Part shown: positions 47,552 to 60,728 of the stretch, piece after piece | Layout: every line of letters starts with the position of its first letter | Numbering within the stretch: position 1 is the first letter of the stretch | From: Chenopodium formosanum | Lineage: Eukaryota > Streptophyta > Magnoliopsida > Caryophyllales > Amaranthaceae | Direction: 5' to 3' | DNA length: 64,000 nt | Assembly: GCA_024500155.1 (NCBI GenBank) | Contig: CM044879.1 | Coordinates: 5,409,501 to 5,473,500, forward strand | Notes under the pieces: model-generated | The model's input: the letters and a program-made list of their open reading frames with translations, nothing else | Database searches by the model: none | What the model was told of the DNA's origin: nothing | Program-made: the position numbers and the translations under genes

Positions 47552-49058
47552 AGAGAGACAAGAGAAAGAGAGGAGAAGAAGAAATGTTTGGAAGTCTCAA
47601 GTCTTTTAACTGAAGAGCCTATAAAAAGGGTTTGGAATGAAGACCAATGACTTTTTTTTTTCTTTCTTATTTATTATTTTATTTTTATTTTCTTTGTTTT
47701 CAAAAGACAAATACTTGTATTGGTATTTGGTAGGTGTAATACTATGATATAAATATGCTATAACAATTATGTACATACTATGTTTTCTTTTTTCTTACCT
47801 TTAAAAAAAGAAATATACATACTATTGGATTTTCCTAATAATTATTTACCTTACCTTGTATTGCTAGAATTTGTTATTTTCATCTTATTTACGATCCATT
47901 CTGGTGTAAGGTCTGAATTTTTATGGTGTTGTCTGCATTTTATTTATGTTTTGATTTATTATATTATTTAACTATTATATGCCCTGGTCTGATTTCATTT
48001 ATACAAGATTTAGAAATTAAAGATAAGAATACATTAACGTGGATTGAACAAAGCTTGAAGATGAAAATTGAGTTATTAAATCGTCTATAAGTAGGGTAAT
48101 TTATGGTTGATTAATTAATTACTCATGCTTTCCAAAGGGTAATGGCAATCAAGTAATTTGATTGGGCTAAGTTGGTTTTGGTCTAACCGTTTGAGTCATA
48201 TGTAGGTTTATTTCGTGTCAATTTTGCTTATTATGGTAGTGCGATGTAATAAACATGGAATGCATAAATTAAGTTGAGTTAAATTAGTTCATCTATTTAA
48301 AATGTGATTTTAGGTTAATTAGGAGTCACATATGTTTTTTTTTTCTTCTTCTTTCTAGGTATGCATAGTTTTATGTTAAGACGGTAGTGAGAATAAGAAC
48401 AACTAATTGAGATAAATTCAATCTGTAAATGCATAGTCATTAATCAAATCCGATGATAATCTACTCCATAACACAATCAAAATAGAGATGTGTCACAAAA
48501 TAGAAAAAGTCTATAAGAGTATAGATACACGACGCATTTGAAAAAAAATAAGATATACGATATAAAATATTATTATTAATAGTTTTCATTTAGTATTATC
48601 CTTTACTATTTAATAAGTTTATGTCCACACACTACATACAATGAAAGATTTTTAATTTGAAAGGAAATACGAAAGAAAAAAAAGTCAATATTTAACCAAT
48701 TAAAACGTCAGCCTATGCGTAAGAGTGAGAAATAAAATAAAAATAAAAATAATTAGTCTTAAATAGAAGAAGAAAAAAACAAAATAAAAATAGGAGAGTT
48801 TCGTCTACATTTCGTCAAAAAGGAAGTTGACTCATTCTTTCTTCAAAGAAATACCACCGCCCCGTGGGATGCGGCGCCTTCCACGTGACGGTATTCAACT
48901 CTCTTCTTCACTACTCCAAACACGACCTTATTTCTCTTACCTTAGCTTCTTACTACGAGTATTATTATACCTTCTAGTATTTCTGTACTTGTTTTGATTC
49001 TTTATGTATATACGTATAGTACACTTTTATCAAGAAAGATATCGGATAGTACACATTT

Positions 49059-49240
49059 ATTGTTGTAACCCATCGTATATCTAATAAGTATTAACCACTT
49101 CTGACTTTGTGAGTGTCCCATATTAGAAAAAGAAGAGAGATAGTTCCGCTATATAAGGTAGAGGAGTTACTGAACCAAGAATTGATTTTATTATGAAATC
49201 TCATAGTGTCTTGTTTGTGGACTAAATTTTTTCTCCGAGA
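49059..49240 (+). mobile_element. Decayed solo LTR related to LTR-B
   Basis: Starts TGTTGTAACCCA. In order it retains GAGTGTCCCATATT, AAAGAAGAGAGATAG, TATATAAGG, GAGTTACT and TTGTTTGTGGACT, which align with the LTR-B unit of the TRIM at 2595-2787. No flanking duplication or internal region is seen. Confidence 0.45.
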
Positions 49241-52200
49241 ATATTTAATTGATGAGAAAAATCTTATGTTTAATTTCGTAGTTATAAAAATATGAAAATT
49301 TTGGGTTGTCTAGCTCATTTCATATTATTTAATATATTATGAGAAAAATCTTATGTTTAATTTCGCAGTTACAAAAATATAAATTTTAATTAAAAATCTA
49401 ATAAATTATCATTTGATAGTTTTATTTCCATCTTACAGATTTGTGTACAAATAAAATCAATATTTAGTCAAATTTAAAAATCTAATAAACGATTAGGTTA
49501 ACTGAATACAATTTAAATCTAATTGCAATACTTGGTGTTTTGGTTAATTGGGGATTCACCATATAACCTTAAGGCTTTAAGTGTCTAAAATCTTGACATA
49601 ACTATTAGACAAAAAAAGGTGGTGAAGGTTGAAATCTAAGTTACAATTTTTCTCTCCGCTTTGAAAACCAAATGTATGAGCCGTTGGTGGAGGCCTAACC
49701 CTCATGTCCAACTCTAAAACTCAATTATAGCACACTATCTGATAGGCAGTGTACTGCGCCAAGCTCTGAATGCTTTAAAAGGCTCCAATCATGCGCAAAT
49801 CTTTCATTGAAATTTCAGAGCTTAGCATAACATATGGATGAAAATAATTTTTAGTAAGCAAATGTAATAAATTCCATCTATTCAAGAGCAGTGATTTGAG
49901 CTCAGCTCATATAAATTACGCTTGTTTTAACTCAGAATAAATGGTTTTATAAGTTAACATTTAAAATATAATTTTGATTATGGATCATACATCTAGGTAT
50001 ATTTATAAGAATTACATAATTTATTACAAAACCATAAACAAGTTAATATTATATTTGATTAGAGTAATTACTTAATATTTATCTCTTTAATTTTTTTTTT
50101 GTGCATGCTGATTGAGGCCGCATTTATCAATTTTCATTACATTTAACTTGCAATAAATAATATCGTAGCCTCATAGCTATAATATTCCTTTCAAATCATC
50201 CTCACATTTCAGACATAACTTATTTCCTGTTTGAGTTTTGACAAGTTATCCTAGAGTTCTAAAAGACTATACATAACTATTATTTTCATACAAATGGTTT
50301 ATAATACGCTCTCAATCCGCTTTTATTTTGAGAAATATTTACATACATATCCTAAAGAATTTAAAATAGAATACGTAATTTAACTTTACAAAGTTTTTCT
50401 AAAAATAAAAATTCAAGCAACCGTTCAATAATATAATGAAAAATTATGCCTACTTATAGCACCTCTATAACATGATATCACCAGCTTTTTGTGTGCAATT
50501 CAAAGTTGCACTATATGTATGTTCGATCAATTAACAAGTAAGTAAGCTAGCTTAATTACAATTATTTGACTTTTACATAATTCAATTTACCTATTAACTT
50601 TGAACAGTTACACTATGTTTGTAAATTTATTTATTTATTTGTTTAATATCACTTGATAACTCTGAATGTATATTTCAATAGATTAAATTTATAATAACTT
50701 TTAAAAATAGAAATGTAAGATAATAAAGGTCCAATACAGAGGTGAGAGTTGTATACATACGTGATAATCAAATTGTTGTACTCCGTAATTTTAAGAAAAT
50801 ATACCTTAAGAAAATAAAAATACTAATAATTAATGCAATAAGTAGTAGTGTACTGAATACACGTAGAAATGTGGGGAAAAATAAAGGAGGAAGAGTTGAC
50901 TGGGCCCACAAAGAAGAAGAGGTGCAATGCAGGTATGGTGAGTTTAAACAGCACGTTTTTAGATCTTGCGTGAGAAGAAACAACCGGACGAGGATCAGCT
51001 GATTACGTTGACTGTTTTCACGGTTTTTGCCGTGACATTTTTTTTTTATTATTTTATGTGGGACCCGCTCAATTTTTTAATGAAATTTTTATACTACGTA
51101 TTGTATTATTTTAATTTTGTGTGAGATAGAGGTGGGCCCATCTAGACAAGCTGTTGACTAGGGTATCAATACTATCATACACATTGATGCCGGTATTAAT
51201 TTTTGTTTGATTTTTCTTGTACTAGTATAAAAAATTTAGTTGTAGTAGAATATTGTGGAAAAGCATAAAATTCAAGGGAAGTTGGTTACTATAACTTACA
51301 GCTATATACACGAAATAGAAAGAATAATACTATTCCCTAGTCATGTTTATGACTATATTCCTCTTGAAATTTTGTAACAAATTGAACTAATTTGACAAGT
51401 GTTTTGGCTATTAAGACGGTTAATTTGTGTTTTGGCATTTTATTAGCGTTTGGCCAATTAAAACTTTACAAATTTCCGAGTCATATAATTTGACCAATCT
51501 AGATATATGGAAAAAAACTTGTAAAAAAAAAATTTACTCTCATTTTACTAGGTCTTGTTATTCAATTATTCGTTATAAGAAAATTAAAGAATTAAGTTAT
51601 ATTTTTCAATCTGTTGAGATATGCTTGATATCATACGAAATATTCGTAACGATTATACCAAATTTTTGGGATCCATAGATGAACTCTAAAATTTAGTTAA
51701 TTGGTGAATTATTTCTTTTTATTTTTTTGAGGAAAAGTTAATTCAATTTCTAAGAGGCACATATAAATAATCTTACTACTTTTAGCATTGCATTATCTTT
51801 TCAAGCACAGTTGCACATAAGTACATCACTTGTCACTTGATGAAAGGATGTTGAATATTTGATCATACTTTATATGATATGTCATTATAAAATCAATAAT
51901 TTTCTATAAGATATTATACTTAGGCATATAGAGTCGAACTAATTTCAACTCTTCATTAAAGTCCACTAATCTTAACCATTAGGAGAAAGCAACAGTTTTC
52001 CCTATGTGTACGCAATATATCCCATATGTAATGACTTCCATGTTTGGCTGTTTAGGGATGAGATTATTAAATTTCTACAATTTGAATTGTTTTCAGTACG
52101 TCCAAATCTTTTTTCTAAATCAGTCTATTTCATCTTTCATCATAGATGTTTACTAAGGTTTTATTTTTTTATTTTTTTATTTTTTTTTTTGTTGCCTTCA

Positions 52201-54161
52201 CTTAATTTTCGTTGAAATTTTTGTAAATAATACGAGATTATCAGATTAATTATCATGTGGTCGAATTGTATTTCGCCATATATATCTTGATATAGTCATT
52301 GTAGTCACTAATTGTATAATAGGACAAAAATGTCATTTTAGAAAGTCTTATAATAAAATAAAATCAAAGGGGATATGAATTTATGTTATTATTATTATTA
52401 TTTTTTTTAAAAAAAAAAAAAACTTTTATAGTTTGCTTAAAGAAACATAATTTATCTTTTTAAGAAAAATTAGAGGTGTACATTCTTATATTCTTTGCAT
52501 GGCCACCAAATTCAAGCATTTGACGTCCTTTTATTGAATTCTTTCTTGGTTTGTCCACACAAAAGCTTATTTTCTTTACCGTGAGTAGCTAGAGTCTTCT
52601 AGGAAAGAAACTTCAACATCACATACCAAAAGCATAAGAATTACTATGATAATAAAGAGTAATTGAAGAAAGGTGGCTTGATGAAATTGACCTAGGTAAA
52701 GCCCTACGACTAATATCTCACATGTATTTGACCTACTACCATTGGCTAGGTATTGTCCTAAAATTGAATTTAAAGTGTCACCGTACCTCTTTCATGAGCT
52801 AATAAATGTATAAATATTTTTTAAAAATTTTTTTTATCTCAAATATAGCCATAAGAATATAAGTTTTCCCAAATTCTGTTATGAAAATTGTTTTTGGGCA
52901 ATAGTTATATATTTACGACGTACTAGTCGGGGACAAACCATTTATTTAAGTCTAGTATTTAAATTGGTTAGACACAACATGCATGCGATGACGACGTACA
53001 TGTTGGAGGGTCATAGTATAGGCCATGCATGGACATCATATATTCGAAATTATTATGAGGCATGCTAATACAACACAATCTCACTCTACTTTGCATGTGA
53101 ATGGGTTGTGTATAAACTTCGTTTATGAAAGAACGATATGAGCCCGAATTTTCCTTGACCAGTTAAAATAGGCGAAATTTAGAATTTCCATCTTGTCACT
53201 TTTAACAATCTATCAATGTATATCTAATATACCAGTCTAAGACGCACAATAATGGAAAGGAAAGTGTAAAGAATTTAACCATCCTCTTTTTAGATAAATG
53301 ATGGAGAAATACGTAGTATTAGAAGAAAAGATGAGAGCAAGTTAATAGAATTTAGCCAGGATTTTGTGTGCATTCAAACAAACAGCGCCCTAAGAAAGCG
53401 GTAAAAAGGCCAAGACTCTTGTTAATATAGTCCAAAGTTGAGATTCTGTTCTTATACCTTTTTTTTTTTCAATCAAAGTGACTTGCTATTTACAAGTAGG
53501 AGTATTAAATTTGGTCCCATGCATTTACCAAACACTGTATATACTACAAAGTCTACAATACGTATTAGACTGAAAATTCTATAGTATATGGTTCATAATT
53601 GATATATTTTTCTCAAAATAATAAATTATATTATTTTATTTTGGTATAAAATAGTATTATCAACCTTTTTGTAATTATCAAGTTTTTAGTTTCATTTATG
53701 TAATTTTATTATTATTTTATAGTTTCTCGAAAAATAATTGTTTTATGTTGGATTAAATTTTTCAAAAATTATATTTGCATTATTGTGAATGTGTTTTTTG
53801 TGGTGTTATTCTAAAATCCTATATTATATGAAAAAGAAAGGGAAAAAGCTTATTATTATCGGTGACAGGCATGATTAATTATCATTACAAAATTTAAGAA
53901 TGTATTAGTCATTTAACACGTGAGGATACTGTTAGTGAGATGATTTTAGAATGAAAAAAAAAAGTTGGTCGTTTATTTAAAATTAGAAATCGTAAAAATA
54001 AAAGTTGGTAGTCTGCAATAATTTTGACGACGTTGCAAATAAAGTTTGAAGAAGGAACTCGACTTCGTATGCTTGCACGGTTGCTCATTGTCTGAATTGA
54101 AACCGAAGTTAATCAACACAATTTTTCATGCTTTATTAGTCAACATCTTTCAGTTGCAAAT

Positions 54162-54217
54162 ATCAATTTAGTAACTTTCCTTCAAAAAAAAAAAAAAAAA
54201 AAATCAATTTAGTAACT
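54162..54217 (+). repeat. Micro poly(A) insertion with 15-bp target duplication
   Basis: ATCAATTTAGTAACT at 54162-54176 and 54203-54217 flanks TTCCTTC followed by about 20 A. Confidence 0.8.
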
Positions 54218-54818
54218 GATAATATTAATGTGTATATGTGTATATATACAGCTCGCGCTAGTTTTTGGACCGCATTGTTTCATTGTCAATATTTACTAGG
54301 AAAATAGAATAGGTGCAAAGGAAATTCAAAGTATTGAATCACGAGTATTTATTTTCCAAGTAATTAAAGAACAATCATATAAACAGATGATGTAATGATC
54401 GATTGAAATTTCACTTCACTAAATATACAAGCACAAAGTAATTTTGTAGGAAAAAATATATCATAACCTTGTTTATGTAGAGTGATTTTGTAAGAAAAGA
54501 AGTCGATTTTTAGCATATTAAGTTATGACTAATTTAGCCAAGCATGTATATAGGTTAAATCCTGATACAGGTTGCCAGAATTTGAACCTCAAACCAAGCC
54601 TCAACATATCCTTTATTACTCCATAATATTTTGACATTTGCAAGGGTAATTGGGAAAATTCCTCTACTAGTTGATCCAAATATGTAATGGTCCGAGGTGT
54701 GATAGAGTCCTAAGCCTGGTCCGTAAAAGAGGACACTTCTCAAGACTACAATTTGGATGCATGGCGAGGTTGTCTAATTATAAAGTTGTCGTGCAATAAA
54801 CGTAGTATATGAATATTA

Positions 54819-54932
54819 GGGCCTGTCTCTTCAGATTATTTACAGTTCAGTTTAGTTCAATTCAATTTCTAATATTATCCTCCTCTCATAAAATATTCAG
54901 TTCAGTTCAGTTCAGTCAATCAGAACAGAACC
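54819..54932 (-). mobile_element. Harbinger/Tourist-like MITE with TTCAG arrays (114 bp)
   Basis: TTA duplications (54816-54818, 54933-54935). The ends are GGGCCTGTCTCTTCAG and AATCAGAACAGAACC. Shortest copy of the family in the window. Confidence 0.8.
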
Positions 54933-54935
54933 TTA

Positions 54936-56050
54936 CACTTGTAAGTGACTTAAAAATATGAAGAAGTTGAAATTATTAGAAAGGGTGAACAAACATACCG
55001 AGTCAGCAAATACAGGTAGTATTAGCCACATGCGCAAATCAGGCTCCAGTTTTCATTTCAACGTTTGAAAGACAAGTACTTTATCTCCTCATGAAGGTCC
55101 AACCAACGACCTTATTAGTCACTTAATTAATTCATTAATTACTCTATAATTTTCTAATGATACCTTATAATAAGCACTTGAGTGACTTGCCCCACTCATA
55201 TTTATTCCATTAATCACCTAACCTAGCTACCAAATTATTAAATTGTAACCTAAAAATTATATACTATACATGATGAATTATGTATGCTTATCATTTTGTG
55301 TAAGAATTTTCAATGTTGAAATCACATATTTTGTCATTAAGTGCACTGTGCACATATTTTTCTTTGTTATCACTGTTCTTCTTTTGGCTGCCATGATCTA
55401 GCTAGTGACAGTGAAATTGCCTATTTTAGAGATTAAAAATATATGCTAAAATTGCTAATAAACAAAGTACTTTAGAGGTTAAATCTCTAGATTTAAGTCT
55501 TGATAATTCACTTTTAATTGCTTTAAGCTAACAAACAAATCACATGAACCCAATAATGATGTGGTTGGGCTTTTAGATTGGGCAGTGATGACTCTGATGA
55601 TAGAGAGTGGTTTGACAATCATTGTACCTGATAGAGTATAAAACATATTCCTAGGCCTCAACTATCAGCTTAAAAATATGTTTTATACCCTATCAGTACC
55701 TTAAAAATAAAATAATTGATCGATTCATACCTTAGTAATCAGTAGAATCCATGCATGAATTTGGGTATATTTGGCAACAATTTTTAGAGTACCGTGAACA
55801 ACAGTGTTCAACAAAGTAAAATCAATCATGGACATCAATCATAAATTTATAATTTTAAACTTTTGGTTAACATGATTCGTTAACATGATATCAATGGCAA
55901 TGTATTAACACAAGCTTCATTGGAAAATATTTAGCGCTTAATATGATGGGGCCTATGCTACATTCACACTATAATAAGGCTCTCGTGTGAAGCTCGAGGC
56001 ATGATAGAGTGCATGTATCAGTCAATCCTAAACTTCAATCAAAAACTTAA
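54936..56050. other. Intergenic, no gene recognised
   Basis: AT-rich. A 67-bp fold-back LTR derivative lies at 55629-55695. Nothing else is supportable. Confidence 0.55.
55629..55695. mobile_element. 67-bp fold-back derivative of TRIM LTR-A
   Basis: Begins with the first ~46 bases of LTR-A (TGATAGAGTATAAAACATAT...CAGCTTAA). It ends with the inverse of LTR-A's first 21 bases (one mismatch). A perfect GTACC duplication flanks it (55624-55628, 55696-55700). Both outer ends are thus the same LTR terminus, and the 5-bp duplication matches retroelement integrase. Confidence 0.8.
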
Positions 56051-56247
56051 GGTGCGTTTCTATTCACCTGATTTTTACTTATCTGAATTTATTTGATCTT
56101 ATCTGAACTTATTAGACCTTATTAAAGCTTATTTTAACTGTAATTTGAACTTGGGCAATCCTTATCAGAATTTATTTTTCCTAAACTGAACTTATCTGAA
56201 CTTTTTAGACCTGAAATAAGTGAAAATAAGGTGAACAAAATAAACCC
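56051..56247. mobile_element. AT-rich inverted-repeat element (MITE-like)
   Basis: GGTGCGTTTCTATTCACCTG at the left and the inverse GGGTTTATTTTGTTCACCTT at the right, with further pairing of (A)CTTATCTGAA / TTCAGATAAG words inside. The target duplication is uncertain (TTAA versus TTCAA). Confidence 0.55.
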
Positions 56248-56289
56248 TTCAACTTCAATCATAGAGTTCAAACTTGACATAAATTTATC

Positions 56290-57425
56290 AAAAAATCAAA
56301 TGAATTCAACAATGCTTATTAAATCAGATGAAGACAAACACATCCAAACAATTCTAATTGAATTAAATAAAAGTCAAACACTTTCTAACAAAGCATGTAA
56401 ATAGAATTATATGAAAGTCACACACATTCTAACTAAGCAATCAAATTGAATCAAATGAAAGTCAAATGCATTCAACAAAGCTAATTGATGAATCAAATTA
56501 AAATCAAACACATTCAAACAAAGTAATTTGAATCAAATGAAAGCCAAATGGATTCAAACAAAGCTAATTGAATCAAATAAAGTTAATTGCATTAAAAAAG
56601 TTAATTGAATGAAATGAAAGTTGAACAAATTTAAACAAATTAAATCAATTTAAATCAAATGAAATTTCAATGCATTCGACAAAGCTAATTGAATCAACTG
56701 AAAGTCAAATTCCTTAAACAAATTTAATTGAATCAATGAAAGCCAAACACATTCAAACAAAGTTAATTGAATCTAATGAAAGTCAAATACAATCAACAAA
56801 GCTAATTGATTCAAATGAAGTCAAATGCATTTAACAAATTAAAGTATATTGAATCAAATAAAGGTCAAACAAAGTTAATTGAATAAAATAAAAGTCAATT
56901 GCATTCAACAAATCTTATTGAATAAAATGAAAGTCAAAGGCATTCAAACAAAGTTTTGAATAAAATGAAAGTCAAATACATTATTCAAAGCCTATAAAAT
57001 CAAATGACAGTCAAACAAAGTTAATTGAATCAAATAAAAGCCAAATACATTCAACAAATTTACTAAATCAATAAAAATCAAACACATTCAAACCAAACTA
57101 ATTAAATCAAATGAAAGGTAAATGCATTATTCAACAAAACTTATTGAATCAAATGAAAGTCAAACACATTCAAACAAAGTTAATTGAATCAAATGAAAGT
57201 CAAATGCATTATACAAAGCTTATTATTTAATCAAATGAAAGCTAATTGAATTAAATAAAAGTCAAACATATTCAAACAAAGCTAATTGAATTATATAAAA
57301 ATCGAACACAATCAAACAAAACTAATTGAATAAAATGAAAGTCGAATACATCCAACAAAGCTTATTGAATCAAATATAAGTCCAACACATTCAAACAAAG
57401 GTTCTTGAATCAAATAAAGTCAATT
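56290..57425. repeat. Degenerate minisatellite, ~40-bp unit, >1.1 kb
   Basis: Repeated variants of ATTCAAACAAAGTTAATTG plus AATCAAATGAAAGTCAAACAC run for about 1.1 kb (roughly 25 units). Unit lengths vary around 40 bp, with frequent substitutions and small deletions. There is no open frame across it. Confidence 0.88.
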
Positions 57426-57980
57426 TAATATTTTTCCGTTTACTATAATTTGATAAAGAACTGGTCAATAATGTCTATATATGTTTTGTTGAGGCTTAAT
57501 AAGTTGCCATCCTCTTAATCCATTATTATTGCTTATCCTACCTAATAAAAAGTTACATATTACTATCCTAATTAAGTAATTTAGCTAGCTATAAAATGTA
57601 CGAGTAATTATTATATATAGTTGGTCCAATTAAAATGTAGAATTTTAGGGAGTTATGGAGCTGACTGAGATTGATTGGTGTTGACTAAAACCCCAACTAC
57701 TCACGTGGCTTACTTGCATGATTTAGAATTTAAGTTTATTTTTGTATGGTTAGGTTAGGAACTTCAATCAATTAACTTTGATTAATTTTCAAAGAATAGA
57801 AGCTCCAAAGACTTCTTAGATGCCTTATTGAATGATCCCAAAAGATAAAATAGATATTTCTTCAATATTTACGTCAACCAAAACACATATTACAATGTAA
57901 CATGTGAAGCATTTTAATTCATACTTTATAAGTATATGAAAAATTTTACCTTTTCATGCCTAGTTTGTTAATGCATGTAA

Positions 57981-58256
57981 AGCTTTATTCACTATTTCAG
58001 TTCAGTTCAGTTCAGTTCACTTCAGCTTAATTTCAGTTCAGTTCAGTTCAGTTCAGCTTAATTTCAGTTCATTTAAGTTCTATTCAGCTCCAATCAGTTC
58101 AGTTCAATTCAGTTAAGCTCCAATCAGTTCAGTTCAATTCAGTTAAGCTCCAATCAGTTCAGTTCAGCTCCTAATTTCCTTCTCTCATAAAATATTCATT
58201 TCATCTCTATTCAGTTCAGCTCCGATCAGTTCAGTCCAGTAAATGTGAACAGGTTC
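57981..58256 (-). mobile_element. Harbinger/Tourist-like MITE with TTCAG arrays (276 bp)
   Basis: TAA duplications (57978-57980, 58257-58259). The right end is AAATGTGAACAGGTTC; the left end (AGCTTTATTCACT) is decayed. It includes an internal ~34-bp tandem repeat (CTCCAATCAGTTCAGTTCAA type) at about 58088-58165. Confidence 0.8.
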
Positions 58257-58498
58257 TAAGTGTATATTTTTAAAAAATGTTATAAAAGTTTTTTTTTTTT
58301 ATTTTTTTTTTACAAAAAAAACATATTAAGATAATTAACAAGACCTCATGAAAATAATTTTTCGTGTATAAAAGTTACAAATATTAGTCAAATAAGTGTT
58401 TTTGAACATTGTCAAAAGTCAATTAATATATTGAGAACTTTCATAAACAAATGTAGTACTATAAATTTATTATAATCATATTAATTTATTTGAATTAA

Positions 58499-58733
58499 GG
58501 ACTTGTTCACTTCAACTTAATTTCAGTTCAGTTCAGTTCAGCTCAGCTCTAATCAATTCAGTTCAGTTCAGCTCCAATCAGTTCAGTTCAGTTCAGCTCC
58601 TTATTTCCTTATCTCATAAAATATTCATTTCAGCTCTATTCAGTTCAATTCAGCTCTAATTAGTTCAGTTCAGCTCCACTCAATTCAGTTTAGTTTAGTT
58701 CAGCTCATCAGTTCAGTAAATGTGAACATACCC
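58499..58733 (-). mobile_element. Harbinger/Tourist-like MITE with TTCAG arrays (235 bp)
   Basis: GGACTTGTTCACTTC at the left and AAATGTGAACATACCC at the right. TAA duplications flank it (58496-58498, 58734-58736). Only 242 bp separate it from the previous copy. Confidence 0.85.
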
Positions 58734-59056
58734 TAAGTTATCAAAATGTTAGACATTACGGAGGAGTAACTTTTAGACCTCGAACAATATATATATGAAA
58801 ATTTTAATTAATTTTATATACATTGAAAGTTTAAATTTCCTTATACTCATAAAGCTAAAATTATTACTTTTCCTATTATATAGTGTTTTAGACAAATTTG
58901 CACATAATTAATTCGATCCATTATTAAATACTTCTAAACAAAAAAATTGCTAGCTAGTATATAAGAACAAGACAAAAAAAATCCTTTAAATTATAAAGTA
59001 AATAGTTAACCACATATTCACATCATCCTTAATATTTATATATATGTTCATACCAC

Positions 59057-59132
59057 CTTGTTTGGTGCCTTGGTTGTGGTAGACATCTTGGATACTTCCT
59101 TCACCAAAACAAGGCATCTTTTGTTGATTCAT
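59057..59132 (-). other. Possible orphan first exon
   Basis: On minus an ATG at 59132 opens 25 codons, MNQQKMPCFGEGSIQDVYHN then QGTKQ. They end at plausible donors (CAAG|GTGG or GGTG|GTATGA). A TATATATAAAATAA box lies about 60 bp upstream (near 59190-59203). Local base composition is coding-like. No downstream exon was found. The family is not recognised. Confidence 0.25.
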
Positions 59133-59931
59133 GCTACTCAATAATAATAGTAGTACGTACTAACATTATTAATTTATTAAGTGTCTTTTATTTTATATAT
59201 AGCTTCACATAAAACCATATTTGAACCGACAAAAATTAAATCATTCATACAAATATATAGTTACATTTAGATATATATTCTTAAATTTCTAAAAGGAGCT
59301 ATATGTATTTTAGTTACATTAACATACATTGGTTGAATTTGACATTATTATAATTAATAAAAACCAAAGTAAATGAAGAAAAATGTTCCATTTAATTTCT
59401 CCACAAAATTGTCAATGTAACAGCTAGCTTGTTCCTAATTTCACGCTCCTTATTTCACTCGATTTGCGAAGGTAGGCAAGCATGGGCGATTTGAACATTA
59501 CAATTGGTTGAATTTGGAAGTTGGAATAACTTTGGCCCTTTAACTTGTTTTGTGATATAACCTTAAACCTTTTCATATTATCAAACTTATTAAGCTAGAT
59601 GTTGAACAATGGGAAATCATGGCTTGCAATAAGACATATTATGAGTTTCAATTCTCTTAAAGTCATTGTTTTTTAAGCTTAAACAATTTGAATTTTTTTT
59701 TTGGTTTTAATTGGTTGACATATGATATTTACGACCAATTATGTCATACACGATTGTTTTCATTTGATTTTTATTAATCTAAACCAATAATTAAAAATAC
59801 TCTGTAAACATCAATGTTTGATCAAAATTTGACTTAAACTAATAGAAACGCCTTAGTGTTTTTTCCAACACGCGGTTGTTGTATATAGAATAATATAGTC
59901 GTGGTTTCATTCCATAATCAATCAAATTCTT

Positions 59932-60214
59932 TGATAAAGTATAAATTGAATTATCCTAGACGACATCAACCATGCATAACAACTTTTGGTTGAGTGGGTA
60001 CTCTGATATGAGATCACAAGCTAAGCCAACATATTAAAAAGGTCACAAATTCAAACCTCATCCATCCCTTATTATTATAAAGTGATAAAAATTCATCCAT
60101 CTCGCGTAATCGGAGGCCCATGCTTAATGTAAGGAGTGTGATATAGTATAAAAACATTTCTAAGGCTTTAATCATCAATTTAATAACCTTTTGGTTGAAT
60201 TTGTCCTATCTTTA
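59932..60214 (+). mobile_element. Decayed TRIM copy of the LTR-A family
   Basis: Two LTR-A-like ends (59932-60008 TGATAAAGTATAA..TTTTGGTTGAGTG; 60139-60214 TGATATAGTATAA..TTTTGGTTGAATT). They flank a decayed primer site (TGAGATCACAAGC) and an interior matching interior 2 of the element at 2367-3005 (GGTCACAAATTCAAACCTCATCC). There is no LTR-B segment, so this shows the simple ~283-bp form of the family. Confidence 0.75.
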
Positions 60215-60728
60215 ATATTCTTTGCCTATACTCTTGGACAATATCATAGTATTGCAACTTGTACTAATTAATGTGTTCGTTCATTCTATTAACCTGATTT
60301 TCATGAATCTGAATGTAAAAAAGTTTGTGCGCGTATTCTACTATAATTTGGATATGGAAGGTACCCTACCTAGCTTACCTCAATTGACCTTTGCAATTTT
60401 GCATTATGTTTTAAACATGTGCATGTACATCATATTCACATTACCATCCTAGGAAATGTGGTTGAAGAAGTTTACAGAGATTATGGTTATTAATAGAGTA
60501 TACTAAGAAAACGTACCTTTCTCTCTCTCAATAATTTCCAAAACTGCGGCAAATACGTAGTAATTATATTCCATGCTTTTGTCTGTATACATGTACTACG
60601 TATTATATTGTGTCTGAAACAAATACTAGGTGGTGCTTGACTTGTTGACCATAGACTTTTATTCACTAAGTTGTCAATAGTTTAAATTACTTTTGAGCAA
60701 TAATTAGTTATAAAACATTGTTGAAAAG

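Larger units (their letters stand above)
47660..54815. other. Gene-poor AT-rich DNA
   Basis: About 7 kb without a recognisable gene on either strand. It includes a decayed LTR (49059-49240) and a micro poly(A) insertion (54162-54217). The 5' end may carry WRKY regulatory DNA. A stretch at 48840-48920 is locally GC-richer and has a CACGTG. Confidence 0.55.

Noticed and set aside
56290..57425. CRISPR-like array
   Set aside because: No constant repeat with unique spacers; whole unit is a degenerate tandem repeat in plant DNA.
60222..60452. 76-codon plus frame
   Set aside because: Overlaps the edge of a decayed TRIM and has no family features.
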